Below, in pieces: positions 45,972 to 55,500 of a stretch of DNA of 64,000 nucleotides (positions are counted from its first letter, which is position 1; every line of letters starts with the position of its first letter). Below the pieces are notes generated by a model, which made no database searches, had not been told where the DNA came from, and was given only the letters and a program-made list of their open reading frames with translations. The translations under genes were made by a program, and so were the position numbers. The stretch is taken from positions 124,001 through 188,000 of the forward strand of contig JAIXWF010000013.1 in assembly GCA_027482185.1 (NCBI GenBank). Direction: 5' to 3'. The stretch comes from Opitutaceae bacterium. Lineage in GTDB: Bacteria; Verrucomicrobiota; Verrucomicrobiia; Opitutales; Opitutaceae.

Positions 45972-47777
45972 CTATTTCCGGGCGGCGACCCAGGAGCGGA
46001 GATTGGATTCGAGGAGGTCGAGGGGGAGGGCGCCGTGGCGGAGGACTTCGTCGTGGAAGAGCCGGAGATCGAATTTGGCCCCGAGTTCGCGCGCGGCGAA
46101 GGCGCGGAGTTCCTTCAGTTTCAATTCGCCGAGTTTGTAGGCGAGGGCCTGGCCCGGCCACACGATGTAGCGGTCGATCTCGACGGTGACGTCGTTTTCC
46201 GTCTTCGGCGCGTTGGCGAGGAAGTAGTCGATGGCCTGTTGGCGCGTCCAGCCCTTGGCGTGCATCCCGGTGTCGGTCACGAGCCGGATGGCGCGCCACA
46301 TCTCGTAGGACAGTTGGCCGAACTTCGAATACGGGTCCTGGTAGAAGCCCATTTCCTCGCCGAGGCTCTCGGCGTAGAGTCCCCAGCCCTCGATGAAGCC
46401 GGTGTAGGACCAGGAGTTTTTGCGGAATTCCGGGAGGCCCTCGATTTCCTGGGCGATCGAAATCTGCAGATGGTGGCCGGGGACGGCCTCGTGGAGGGTG
46501 AGCGCTTCCATTTCCCATTTCGGCCGCGTGTGCAGGGCGTAGGTGTTGGCGAAATAGTAGCCGGGCCGCGCGGCTTCGGCGGAGCCGGGATAGTAGTAGG
46601 CGGTGGTCTGCGATTTCTCGGCGTAGGCGGGCACGGCGACGACGCCGTAGGGCATGCGCGGCAAGGTGCGGAACAGTTTCACGAGCTCGGGATCGGCGCG
46701 TTTCGACAAATCGCGGTAGGTGCGGAGCAGGTCCTCTTTGTCGGTGAAGAAGAATTTCGGATCGGTGCGGAGGTAGTGGAAAAACTCGGCCAACGTGCCC
46801 TTGAAGCCGGCGGACGTTTTCACGCGTTCCATCTCGGCGCGGATCCGCGCGACCTCCTTCAGGCCGAGCTCGTGGATGGCGTCGGGCGCAAGATCGGTGG
46901 TGGTCTGCGTGCGCACGCGGTGCGCGTACCAAGCGGCGCCGTCGGGCAACGCGGTCGCGGCGATCGTGGTGCGGGCGGCGGGGAGGTAGGTGTCCTGCAG
47001 GTAGGCGTGGAGGCGTTTCCAGGCCGGAACGATTTCGGCGCGGTAGACCTGCGCGGCTTCGGCGGCGAGGCGGGCGCGGTCTTCCTCGGGCACGGTGGCC
47101 GGGACATTGGCAAAACCGCGGAGCAGGGGGCTGGCGGCGGGATCGTCGGAGATTTGGTTGAGCACCTGCTGCGGCACCTCGCGGAGCGTGATTTGCGGCG
47201 GGGTGACGCCGCGGGCGCGGCCGGCTTCGAGGAGGGCGATGGTTTGGTCGATGTAGCGCGGGAGGGCCCGCAGGCGGCCGACCTGGTGGCCGAGCTGCTC
47301 CGCGGTGCGGTTCGGCATGAACGTGAGCGTCTGCGCGGCGCCTTGCTGCACGCCGCCGAGTTGGTTCACCGGCATCAATTCGTCGGGAAAACGCTGGCCG
47401 GCAATCTGCTCGGCGAGCTGCTGTTTGAAGAGCGCGAGGCTGACGCGGTCGACTTCGCCGAGGACGGCGGGATTGAAGGATTCGGCGGCGCGGAGGGCGA
47501 TGCGGGGCGACTCCTTGCGGCGTTCCATCGCGGTGGGCGAGTAGTCGGTCCAGCGGGTTTCGCCGCCGGGCCGGCCGAAGAACGAAGCGAGCTCGGGCGA
47601 TTCCTCGAGGCCGATGTCCCAGGCCAAGCGGAAGAGGTCGTGGAGCCGTTGCGTTTCGGGAATCTTGCCGCGGGCATCGATGACGGTGCGGTAGCGGGCC
47701 GCGAGGTCGGCGGGTTCGGCGCCGCGGGCGACCGGCGCGAGCGCGACGATGAGGACGAAGGAAACGAAACGGAGCAT
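45972..47777 (-). CDS. DUF885-family exported peptidase-like protein
   Basis: This 601-residue protein has a signal peptide (LRFVSFVLIVALAPVARGAE). The DUF885 core carries LTLHEAVPGHHLQISIAQEI, where H429, E430, H435 and H436 are the likely zinc ligands and catalytic residues, then WGLYAESLGEEMGFY and YFLANAPKTENDVTVEIDRY. The family is related to zinc metallopeptidases; some members are annotated as oligopeptidases. The ATG at 47775-47777 gives the signal peptide, while the longer frame to 48260 is unlikely. It diverges from the sialidase-like gene. Confidence 0.87.
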   Translation of the reverse strand: MLRFVSFVLIVALAPVARGAEPADLAARYRTVIDARGKIPETQRLHDLFRLAWDIGLEESPELASFFGRPGGETRWTDYSPTAMERRKESPRIALRAAESFNPAVLGEVDRVSLALFKQQLAEQIAGQRFPDELMPVNQLGGVQQGAAQTLTFMPNRTAEQLGHQVGRLRALPRYIDQTIALLEAGRARGVTPPQITLREVPQQVLNQISDDPAASPLLRGFANVPATVPEEDRARLAAEAAQVYRAEIVPAWKRLHAYLQDTYLPAARTTIAATALPDGAAWYAHRVRTQTTTDLAPDAIHELGLKEVARIRAEMERVKTSAGFKGTLAEFFHYLRTDPKFFFTDKEDLLRTYRDLSKRADPELVKLFRTLPRMPYGVVAVPAYAEKSQTTAYYYPGSAEAARPGYYFANTYALHTRPKWEMEALTLHEAVPGHHLQISIAQEIEGLPEFRKNSWSYTGFIEGWGLYAESLGEEMGFYQDPYSKFGQLSYEMWRAIRLVTDTGMHAKGWTRQQAIDYFLANAPKTENDVTVEIDRYIVWPGQALAYKLGELKLKELRAFAARELGAKFDLRLFHDEVLRHGALPLDLLESNLRSWVAARK

Positions 47778-47876
47778 CGCGCCGGCATAGGTGTTCCGGC
47801 GGCAAACGCACTTCCGAAGTGGGCGGTCGGGGCCGCGGGCTTGACGCCGGCGGGGTGGCGAGGCCTCGTCGCCGCG

Positions 47877-49079
47877 ATGAACCCCAAGGACACGCGATGG
47901 TGCCGGCGCGTGGGCGTCCGGCTGTTGGCGGCGGCGGTCGGCGTTTGGCTGGCAGCGGCGGCGCCGGCGGCAGCCGCGGAGCCGGCGCTGCGGAAAATCG
48001 GCGACGTCGCGATTTACGAAGATCCGCTGTTTTACGCGGCGTTTCCGTCGGTGGTGCGGCGGCCGGACGGCGAGTTGCTGGTGGCGTTCCGGCGGGCGCC
48101 GTCGCGGGTGGCGCTGCGCGAGAACCGCACGACGCACGTCGATCCCAACAGCTACCTCGTGGCGGTGCGTTCGCGGGACGGCGGCGCGACATGGAGCCGC
48201 GAGCCGGACTTGGTGTACGCGCATGCGTTCGGCGGCTCGCAGGATCCGTGTTTGCTGCAATTGCGCGACGGCACGCTGTTGTGCGCGAGCTACGGCTGGG
48301 GCTTTTTCAAACCGGAAGCCGCGGCGAAATTGCCGGCGACGATGTACCAGATCCAGCCGGGGGTGGCGTTTCTCGGCGGCTACCTGGTGCGTTCGCCGGA
48401 CGGCGGGCGGACCTGGCAGGGCCCGATCTATCCGCCGGCGGTGGCGGCCGAAAAGCGGACCGACCCGTACGGCCGGCGCTTGCCGGCGTACAACCGCGGC
48501 GCGATGGCCGAGGGGCGCAACGGCCGGATCTATTGGTCGGTGGCGTCGAGCGACGTCGCGACCCCGCGGCGCACGGCGAACTATCTGCTCGCTTCGGACG
48601 ACCGCGGGACGACGTGGACGGAGCTGGGCACGGTGGCGTCGGATCCGAAGGTGACGTTCAACGAAGCGTCGGTTTACGAAACGCCGAAGGGCGATGTCGT
48701 GGTGTTTCTGCGCACCGCGGATTTAAACGACGAGGCGTGCCTCGCGCGGTCGACGGACGGCGGGAAAACGTTCCAGCCGTGGCAGGGTATGGGTTTCAAG
48801 GGCCACCCGTTGCAGGCGCTGCGCCTGCGCGACGACCGCGTGCTGCTCGTGTACGGGTATCGGCACAAGCCCTACGGCATCCGCGCGCGGGTGCTGAACG
48901 CGGAGTGCACGGATTTCGCGACGGCGCCGGAGTTCGTGCTGCGCGACGACGGCGGCACGACGGATCTCGGCTACCCGTGGAGCGTGCGCCTCGACGGGGA
49001 CCGCGTGCTGGTCGTGTACTATTTCAACCGCGAGGGCGGCGTACGCCACATCGCGGGGACCGTAGTGGAAATTCCGTGA
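47877..49079 (+). CDS. secreted sialidase/BNR-repeat protein
   Basis: This 400-residue protein has a signal peptide cut near AAAEPAL and a six-bladed propeller inferred from Asp-box motifs: SRDGGATW, SPDGGRTW, SDDRGTTW and STDGGKTF. An early FPSVVRRPDGELLVAFRR strand resembles exo-alpha-sialidases (GH33-like). Whether the full sialidase Arg triad is present cannot be decided by eye, so glycan hydrolysis is likely but sialic acid specificity is not established. The ATG at 47877 sits 100 bases from the divergent DUF885 start. Confidence 0.82.
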   Translation: MNPKDTRWCRRVGVRLLAAAVGVWLAAAAPAAAAEPALRKIGDVAIYEDPLFYAAFPSVVRRPDGELLVAFRRAPSRVALRENRTTHVDPNSYLVAVRSRDGGATWSREPDLVYAHAFGGSQDPCLLQLRDGTLLCASYGWGFFKPEAAAKLPATMYQIQPGVAFLGGYLVRSPDGGRTWQGPIYPPAVAAEKRTDPYGRRLPAYNRGAMAEGRNGRIYWSVASSDVATPRRTANYLLASDDRGTTWTELGTVASDPKVTFNEASVYETPKGDVVVFLRTADLNDEACLARSTDGGKTFQPWQGMGFKGHPLQALRLRDDRVLLVYGYRHKPYGIRARVLNAECTDFATAPEFVLRDDGGTTDLGYPWSVRLDGDRVLVVYYFNREGGVRHIAGTVVEIP

Positions 49080-49146
49080 CGGTCCGCGGGAGACCGCGCG
49101 GACCTCTCGGCGTGGCGCGCGGCGACGGGCGAAGCGTGATTCAGCC

Positions 49147-50085
49147 TCAACCCGCGAGCAGCGGCTTGAGTTCGCCGAGGACGCGCGGGACGGCGACGGC
49201 CGGATCTTCCTTCGCCTCGTACTCGAGGGCGACCCAGCCCTGGTAGCCGCCGTCGCGGAGAATCTGCACGAAACGTTTCAGATCCGCGTGTTTCTTGGCG
49301 GTGCCGCTGCCGAGCTCGACCTTGAGCTGGACGTTGAGGGAGTAGGGGACGCAGGCGGCGAAGTCCGCGTACGGATCGGCGGTGCGGAAATTGCCGGAGT
49401 CGAGATTGATGCCGACCCACGGGCTGTTCACGGCCTTGACCATCGGGATCAGGGTGTCGGCGCTGCCGATGGAGTCGTGGTTCTCGAGGCCGAGAAACAC
49501 GCCGCGTTGGCCGGCGTACTCGGCGCATTCGGCGAGGGATGCGATCACCATCTTGTCGGCTTCGGCGCGGGGAAAATCCTTCGGCTGCACGCCGGCGAAG
49601 ACGCGGATGTGCGGGGCGCCGAGCAGGGCTGCGCGGTCGATCCACTTCTTGGTCGTGGCGATTTCCTCGCTGAGCTTCGGGCCTTTGGGGTGGGAGAAGT
49701 TGTTGCCGATGGCGGTGCCGCTGATGGCGACGCCGGCGAGGAAGGCGTGGCGGCGGAGCTTGAGCAGGTAGGCGTCGGTTTCCTCGGCGAAAAAGTAGCT
49801 GGTGAGCTCGGCGCCGTCGCAGCCCTGGGCCGCACAATAATCGATGAACTTGAACATGTCCGTCGCCTTCCCGGGCGCGACCTTGGTCGGTTTGCCGCGC
49901 ATGATCGGGAAGGATTCGCGGAACGAATAGGCGGCGAGGCTCAGCTTGAGCCGCGGTTTGCCGGTGCGTCGGAAGGGATTGGTGCCGGCGGCGGCCGGGG
50001 CGGCGGAAGCGACGGAAGCCAACGCGGGCAACGCGAGGGCGGCGGCGGAGGTTTGGAGAAACTGGCGGCGGGACAGTGAATTCAT
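49147..50085 (-). CDS. Tat-exported sugar phosphate isomerase/epimerase-like TIM-barrel protein
   Basis: This 312-residue protein has a twin-arginine signal (LSRRQFLQTSAAALALPALA). The xylose-isomerase-like TIM barrel has LKLSLAAYSFRESFP, DFCAAQGCDGAE-type strand 2 (FIDYCAAQGCDGAELTS), VFLGLENHDSIGSAD with the metal-binding Glu, and WVGINLDSGNF. Members act on sugars or related polyols, often in the periplasm in Planctomycetota and Verrucomicrobiota. It is convergent with the sialidase-like gene, and a shared catabolic role is only a guess. Confidence 0.85.
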   Translation of the reverse strand: MNSLSRRQFLQTSAAALALPALASVASAAPAAAGTNPFRRTGKPRLKLSLAAYSFRESFPIMRGKPTKVAPGKATDMFKFIDYCAAQGCDGAELTSYFFAEETDAYLLKLRRHAFLAGVAISGTAIGNNFSHPKGPKLSEEIATTKKWIDRAALLGAPHIRVFAGVQPKDFPRAEADKMVIASLAECAEYAGQRGVFLGLENHDSIGSADTLIPMVKAVNSPWVGINLDSGNFRTADPYADFAACVPYSLNVQLKVELGSGTAKKHADLKRFVQILRDGGYQGWVALEYEAKEDPAVAVPRVLGELKPLLAG

Positions 50086-50182
50086 GGGGCGGGGGAGGTT
50101 GCCCGATGGGAAGCGTTCGGAGGGCCGGCGGAAAGCGTGAAATCGCTTTGGGCGCGGCCCCGAGTGTGCCGATTAACCCCAT

Positions 50183-50605
50183 GTGAAGCGTCCGTGGCCG
50201 ATTCCGCATTGGCCCGCCGTGCTGGCGGCGGGAGGACTGCTGGCGGCCGGATGCGTCGCGGCGGGCTGCGCCACGGCCGGGCGGGACGCGGCCGGGGTGC
50301 CGGGCGGTGCGGCGACGACCGGGCGCGCGGAAGTGACGCTCGAAAACGTCACGCCGTACTTTTGGGAAATCGCCGTTTTCACGCGGGCCGGCGCGCCGGT
50401 GGAAACGGTGCAGGTCGGTCCCCGCGAAGCGGTGCCGCTCGAATTGCCGGGCGGCACGTACGCGATCGAACTGCGGCTGCGTTCGGGTCCCGCCATGGCG
50501 GAGGCGGTGCGGCGAATCGAGGCGACCTTCGAAGCCGGAGCGGCGTACGTCTGGCCGCTGGCGACCTTGCGCACGGCGGGCGGCGCCGAGGTGGCGGCGC
50601 GATGA
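50183..50605 (+). CDS. hypothetical lipoprotein
   Basis: This 140-residue protein is unrecognised. It starts at a GTG at 50183 and has a hydrophobic segment with two possible lipobox cysteines (LLAAGCVAAGC). The rest is a small beta-rich domain (TLENVTPYFWEIAVFTRAG, VGPREAVPLELPGGTYAIEL) that recalls PEGA-like folds, though this is not certain. It overlaps the next gene by four bases (ATGA), so the two are translated together. Confidence 0.65.
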   Translation: MKRPWPIPHWPAVLAAGGLLAAGCVAAGCATAGRDAAGVPGGAATTGRAEVTLENVTPYFWEIAVFTRAGAPVETVQVGPREAVPLELPGGTYAIELRLRSGPAMAEAVRRIEATFEAGAAYVWPLATLRTAGGAEVAAR

Positions 50606-52485
50606 AGGCCGCGGGATCGAGGCGGCGGGCCGTGGCCGAGGTCGGCTGGGCCGGCGATCCGGCGCGGATCGTGTGGGTCGCGGGACGCGGCCTGCATCAC
50701 TATTGGCCGCTCCTCTCGGCCTATTTCCGCGAGGCGCTGCTGCCGCCGCACCGTCGGGCGGATGCCGACAGCGTCGTGTGGACCTGGGACGAAGCGGAAG
50801 GGGCGAAACCGGCGACGGCGTCGGAATTGGCGGCGTTGCGCCGGCGGCTGGCGGAGGAACAGCGCTGGTTCGCCGAGAATCTGGCGCGCGGTCTGCCGGG
50901 TTCGGGCGACTGCGGTCCCGTTCAGGCGGGCATCGACCAACTGGGCGCCGCGATGGCGGAGACGACCGGGCGGCTGGCGGCGATGCCGGACGACGCCTTC
51001 GCGGGCTTCGTGTGCCGCACGGAGCACGGGCTCCGGCTCCACAGTTGGTCCGCGCGGACGCCGGCGTGTCCGACCTATCCGGATACAGTCACCGCGCCGG
51101 CGGCCGCGTCGGCAGCCGGACCGCGGCCGCAGCCGGTCCGCCGCGGCGCGGGCAGGAAGAAAGCGTGGTTCGCGCTGGGCGGAATCTTGGTCGGCATCCA
51201 CGTGATTTGGGCGATTCATCACTTGCGCACGACGGGGCCGCAGTTTTCCGGGCCGCGGAGCGAACCGGCGGGGCCGGCGAAGCCGGAAACCGACGCGGAG
51301 CCTTCGGCCGAACCCCACGGTGTCGGACCCAACACGCGGCCGGCGATGCCGGCTCCGCCCGTCGCGCCGCGGCTGCCGGAGAACGCGCCGCCCGGGAACG
51401 CGGTGCCGGATTTGCCGGCGGGACCTCCGGTGCCGGAACTCGCGATTGCCGCGGTCATGCCCGGCATCGCCCCGCGGGCCCGGGGAGTGCCGAATGCGCC
51501 CGTGCCGCTTGCGGTCTCGGACGGCCCGGAAGCGCGCCCCCGGGCCGATGCCGTGGCGGCCGGCGGCGGGGATGCGGGCCAAGAAACGGCCGGCGGTTCG
51601 CCGCGCCGCGGCCCCGGGGCGGAGCGGGAGAAACCGGATGCGACGGCCGGTGCGCCGGTGGCGCCCACGGCGGCAAACGAGATCGCGGTCCGCGGGGCGA
51701 ACGTGGCGCCGGGGGCGATCAAGGACGTCGCCTTGGCAGTGCGCGACCGCGAGCCCGTCGCGCCGCGGGTAGCGACACCGCCGGTGGCGGACGAAGGTTT
51801 GAACACGTTGACCGGAGCGACTCGGGCAACGGCGCAGGAAACGCCGGGAACCGAAACCGCGATGGCCGCTTCCGGTCCGCCGCGGCCCGCGTTGGCCCAG
51901 CGGATTCGGATCCGCCGGTTGCCGGGCAACGCGGTATGGCTCGGCGATCGGGTTTTGCCGACCTTGCCGCGGCGGGTGGAGCGCGCACCGGATCTGCCTG
52001 CAGTTGCGGCGCAGGCCCGCCGCCGGATCGACGCGTCGCGGCCGGCGGAGTTGGCGGGAGTGGAATTCCGGCTGCAGATCCGGCTGCGGCCGCGCGGATC
52101 TTTGGCCGGAGTCGACGCAGCGGTCTGGCGCTGGGCATCGACGCTGGCGCCGGCGACGTTGCTGGACGGCGATCGGCGGGTCTGGGCCGAGGTGACGACC
52201 GTGGAACCGGACGAAATCGAATTCGCGTGGTCGGACGATTTGCGGGCCGAGCTCGAAATCGAAACGACGTTCCTGACCGGCTGGACGTGGACGGCGGAGA
52301 CGGGCGGTCCGCTGCCGGCGGACTGGTCGAGCGATGAGACGGCGGACGGAATCGCGCGCCTGCGCATTCCGCTCGCGGCGCCGGCCGGAGCGGTGCGCAT
52401 CGGCGCCGCGTGGATGCAGACGGCGACGGGGTGGGCGCGGCGGGCGGAGTTGGGCTTCGAGGCGGCGGACGACGTCGTGAAGTAG
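50602..52485 (+). CDS. hypothetical single-pass membrane protein with a long Pro/Ala-rich linker
   Basis: This 627-residue protein is unrecognised. Residues 1-150 are a soluble domain (RIVWVAGRGLHHYWPLLSAY, AELAALRRRLAEEQRWFAEN). One membrane helix follows at about 190-210 (AWFALGGILVGIHVIWAIHH), then about 230 residues of Pro/Ala/Gly-rich disordered sequence. A C-terminal beta-rich domain from about residue 440 ends it (EFRLQIRLRPRGSLAGVDAA, ELEIETTFLTGWTWTAETG). The arrangement suggests a cytoplasmic sensor linked to an extracytoplasmic domain. It is coupled to the upstream lipoprotein. Confidence 0.6.
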   Translation: MKAAGSRRRAVAEVGWAGDPARIVWVAGRGLHHYWPLLSAYFREALLPPHRRADADSVVWTWDEAEGAKPATASELAALRRRLAEEQRWFAENLARGLPGSGDCGPVQAGIDQLGAAMAETTGRLAAMPDDAFAGFVCRTEHGLRLHSWSARTPACPTYPDTVTAPAAASAAGPRPQPVRRGAGRKKAWFALGGILVGIHVIWAIHHLRTTGPQFSGPRSEPAGPAKPETDAEPSAEPHGVGPNTRPAMPAPPVAPRLPENAPPGNAVPDLPAGPPVPELAIAAVMPGIAPRARGVPNAPVPLAVSDGPEARPRADAVAAGGGDAGQETAGGSPRRGPGAEREKPDATAGAPVAPTAANEIAVRGANVAPGAIKDVALAVRDREPVAPRVATPPVADEGLNTLTGATRATAQETPGTETAMAASGPPRPALAQRIRIRRLPGNAVWLGDRVLPTLPRRVERAPDLPAVAAQARRRIDASRPAELAGVEFRLQIRLRPRGSLAGVDAAVWRWASTLAPATLLDGDRRVWAEVTTVEPDEIEFAWSDDLRAELEIETTFLTGWTWTAETGGPLPADWSSDETADGIARLRIPLAAPAGAVRIGAAWMQTATGWARRAELGFEAADDVVK

Positions 52486-52550
52486 CGCGCGACGGGCCGG
52501 TCCCGGCTTTGGCTTGTGCGACCAAGGCGAAACTGAATTGTCGCCGGCGC

Positions 52551-55500
52551 ATGGCCCGCCCCACTTGTTCGCCCGTCCGTTCGATCGTCCGTTCCTGGTT
52601 TGCGCTGCTGGCGTTGCCCGGGGCCCTGTTGGCCGCCGACAACCCGGCCAAGCAGGCCAAGTCCGCCGACTTCGGGCCGTCGCGCGGCGCGTCGGGCCAG
52701 CCCGCCCAATGGTGGCGCCAGATCGACACCGGTCCTTTCATTGCGGATACGTTCATGACGGCGCGCAACGGCGCGGTCGCGGCCCTGAAGGGCGTGGCGG
52801 TAAAGGTCGGACCGGCGCGCGAGGCGACGCTGCTGTTCGATACCGAGCTGCTGGCGTGGCGGGCGGGGTTCGACGGCGCGGTCGTGCTCGAAGGCACGCC
52901 TTGGGACGGCAGCCACGGCGGCAATTCCCATATTCCCAACGGCGCCGGCTCGCTTTATTTCGCCAACTTCGAAGGCCTCGGCATCGCGACCGAAGGCCGT
53001 TGGGCGGATTCCCGGGAGCCGAAGTTCGGCCCGTTGCCGCGGCCGGTCGGGCGATACCGCGGGCTGTACCGTCACGGCCAGCAGACGGTGCTGCACTACG
53101 ACGTCGGCGGCGTGCCGGTCTGGGAATTGCCCGGCTACGAGTCCGCGGGCGGCGCGCGGGCGGTGACGCGCACGATCGAGACGGGCGCGGCGACGGCGGA
53201 GTTCGAATTGCTGGTCGAGGCCGGTGGCGAGAGTGCGGGCGATGCGCGGCTAAAGCCCGAGGTGCGGGTGCTGCTCGCCGGCGCGCCGGCGGGCGTGGCT
53301 TTGGCCAAGGGACCGGGCGGGCGCCTGACGGTGAAGGTGGCGAAGGGCACGCCCGCGGCGCGCTTCAAGATCGCGTATGCGGAAAAAGGATTCGCGGCGG
53401 CCGCCTTGGCGCCGGCCGCGGAGCTGGCGCCGCTGACGCGCGGCGGCCCGGGGCTTTATCCGCAGACCTTCGCGGTGAAGGGGCGGCTCGATCCGCAGGC
53501 AGCGGAGAAAACCTACGCGGTCGACGTGATCCCGTTGCCCAACGAGAACCCGTGGAAATCGCCGCCGCGGTTCGGCGGATTCGATTTCTTCGCGGACGGC
53601 AAACGCATCGCGGCGTCGACCTGGAACGGCGACGTGTGGATCGCGGACGGCATCGCGGGCGACCTCGCGGCGGTGACGTGGCGGCGGTACGCGAGCGGCA
53701 TGTTCCAGACGCTCGGCCTGAAGATCGTCGACGGCCTGGTTTATACGCAGGGCCGCGACCAGATCACGCGGTTGCACGACTTGAACGGCGACGGCGAGGC
53801 GGACTTCTACGAGTGCTTCAACAACGAGGTGATGATCACGCCGGGCTTCCACGAGTTCAGCTTCGACCTCGAGACGGACCGCGCGGGCAATTTCTATTTC
53901 AGCAAGGCGATGCCGGTTAACCAAGGCGGGCGCGGGTTCTCGCCGTGGACGCCGCACAACGGCACCGTGATGAAGGTGAGCAAGGACGGCTCGAAGCTCG
54001 AGGTCGTCGCGTGGGGACTGCGTGCGCCGGGCGGCGTCGGCGTCAGCCCCGACGGGATCGTCACGACCGGCGAAAACGAGGGCTCCTTCGTGCCGCAGTG
54101 CAAGATCACGTGGACGCCGCCGGGCAAGGTGACGTTCAACGGCGTGGTGCCGGGCGTGTGGGAACGCAGCGGTTGGCAGGGGCCGTTGCCCGGGGCGCCG
54201 ACCGATTACGACCGGCCGCTCGTGTGGCTGCCGTACAACGCCGACAATTCCAGCGGCAGCCAGACCTGGGTGCCCGAAGGCACGAAATGGGATCCGCGGC
54301 ACGCCGGCGAGATGCTGCATTTGTCCTACGGCAAATCGTCGATCTTCCGCGTGCTGCGCGACAACGTCGGCGGCACGGCGCAGGGCGCGGTGTACCGGCT
54401 GCCGATCGACGTGAGCGCGGCGGTGATGCGCGCGCGTTTCCACCCGGCCGACGGGCAACTGTACGTGATCGGCTTCCGCGGGTGGCAGACCAACGGCCGC
54501 GATGCGTTCCAGCGCGTGCGCTACACCGGCGTGACGGTGGCGCAGCCGGCCGGCTTGCAGGCGCATGCCAACGGCGTGCTGCTGCGTTTCTCCGCGCCGC
54601 TCGATCCGCGCACGGCCGAGGACCCGGCGCGGTACTCGGTGAGCAAATGGAATTACGTCTGGGGCCCGCAGTACGGCTCGGGGCGTTTCTCGATCGACCA
54701 GCGCGACGCGGAGGCCGAGCTCCGCGCCCAGACGGTGGCGTCGAAGGGCGCCCACAACAGCATCGACACCGTGACGGTCGCCGCGGCGAAGCTCGTCGAG
54801 GACGGCCGCGCGGTCTTTCTCTATGTGCCGAAGATGACCGCGGCGATGCAGGTCGAGGTGAAGCTCGATCTGGCCGATACGAAGGGCGGCCGCGTGCGCG
54901 ACACCCTGTACGCCACGGTGCATGCGATGGCCCCCGAGTACCGCGTGCCGGGCGTGCGTTGGGAGGATATCCGCGTGGCCGATACGGCCCCGGCGGGTGA
55001 GCCCGGGCTCGTGTTGACCTTCGATTCCGAGACGACGGACACGTTGCGCGTCGACCAGCTGGCGCTGACGGTGCCGGCCGGGACGTCGCCGTCGGTGTTC
55101 ATGGGGACGCGCGCCTTCGGTGCGGCGTGGCGCGGCACGCTGGTGGTGCCGGAGCGCGACGACTACACGTTCAGCCTCGAGGGTGCCGGCACGGTTTCCT
55201 TGCAGATCGACGGGAAGGTAATCGCGAGCGGGGAACTGCCGCTGACGGCGCGCGTGCCGGTGACGCTCGCGAAGGGCGCGCACGCGATCTACTGCAGTTA
55301 CCGCAGCGCGAAGGAAGGGGAGAGCCGCGTGCGTCTGCTGTGGAGCAGCCCGCAGTTCCGGCCCGAGCCGGTGCCGGCATCGGCTTTCCGGCACTTGCCG
55401 GGGGCGGATTTGGAAAGCTGGTCGAAAGTGCGGCACGGCCGCGAAGTCTTTCTCGCCGCGCAGTGCGTGAAGTGCCACCAGCCGCGCGGCGGTTTGCCGC

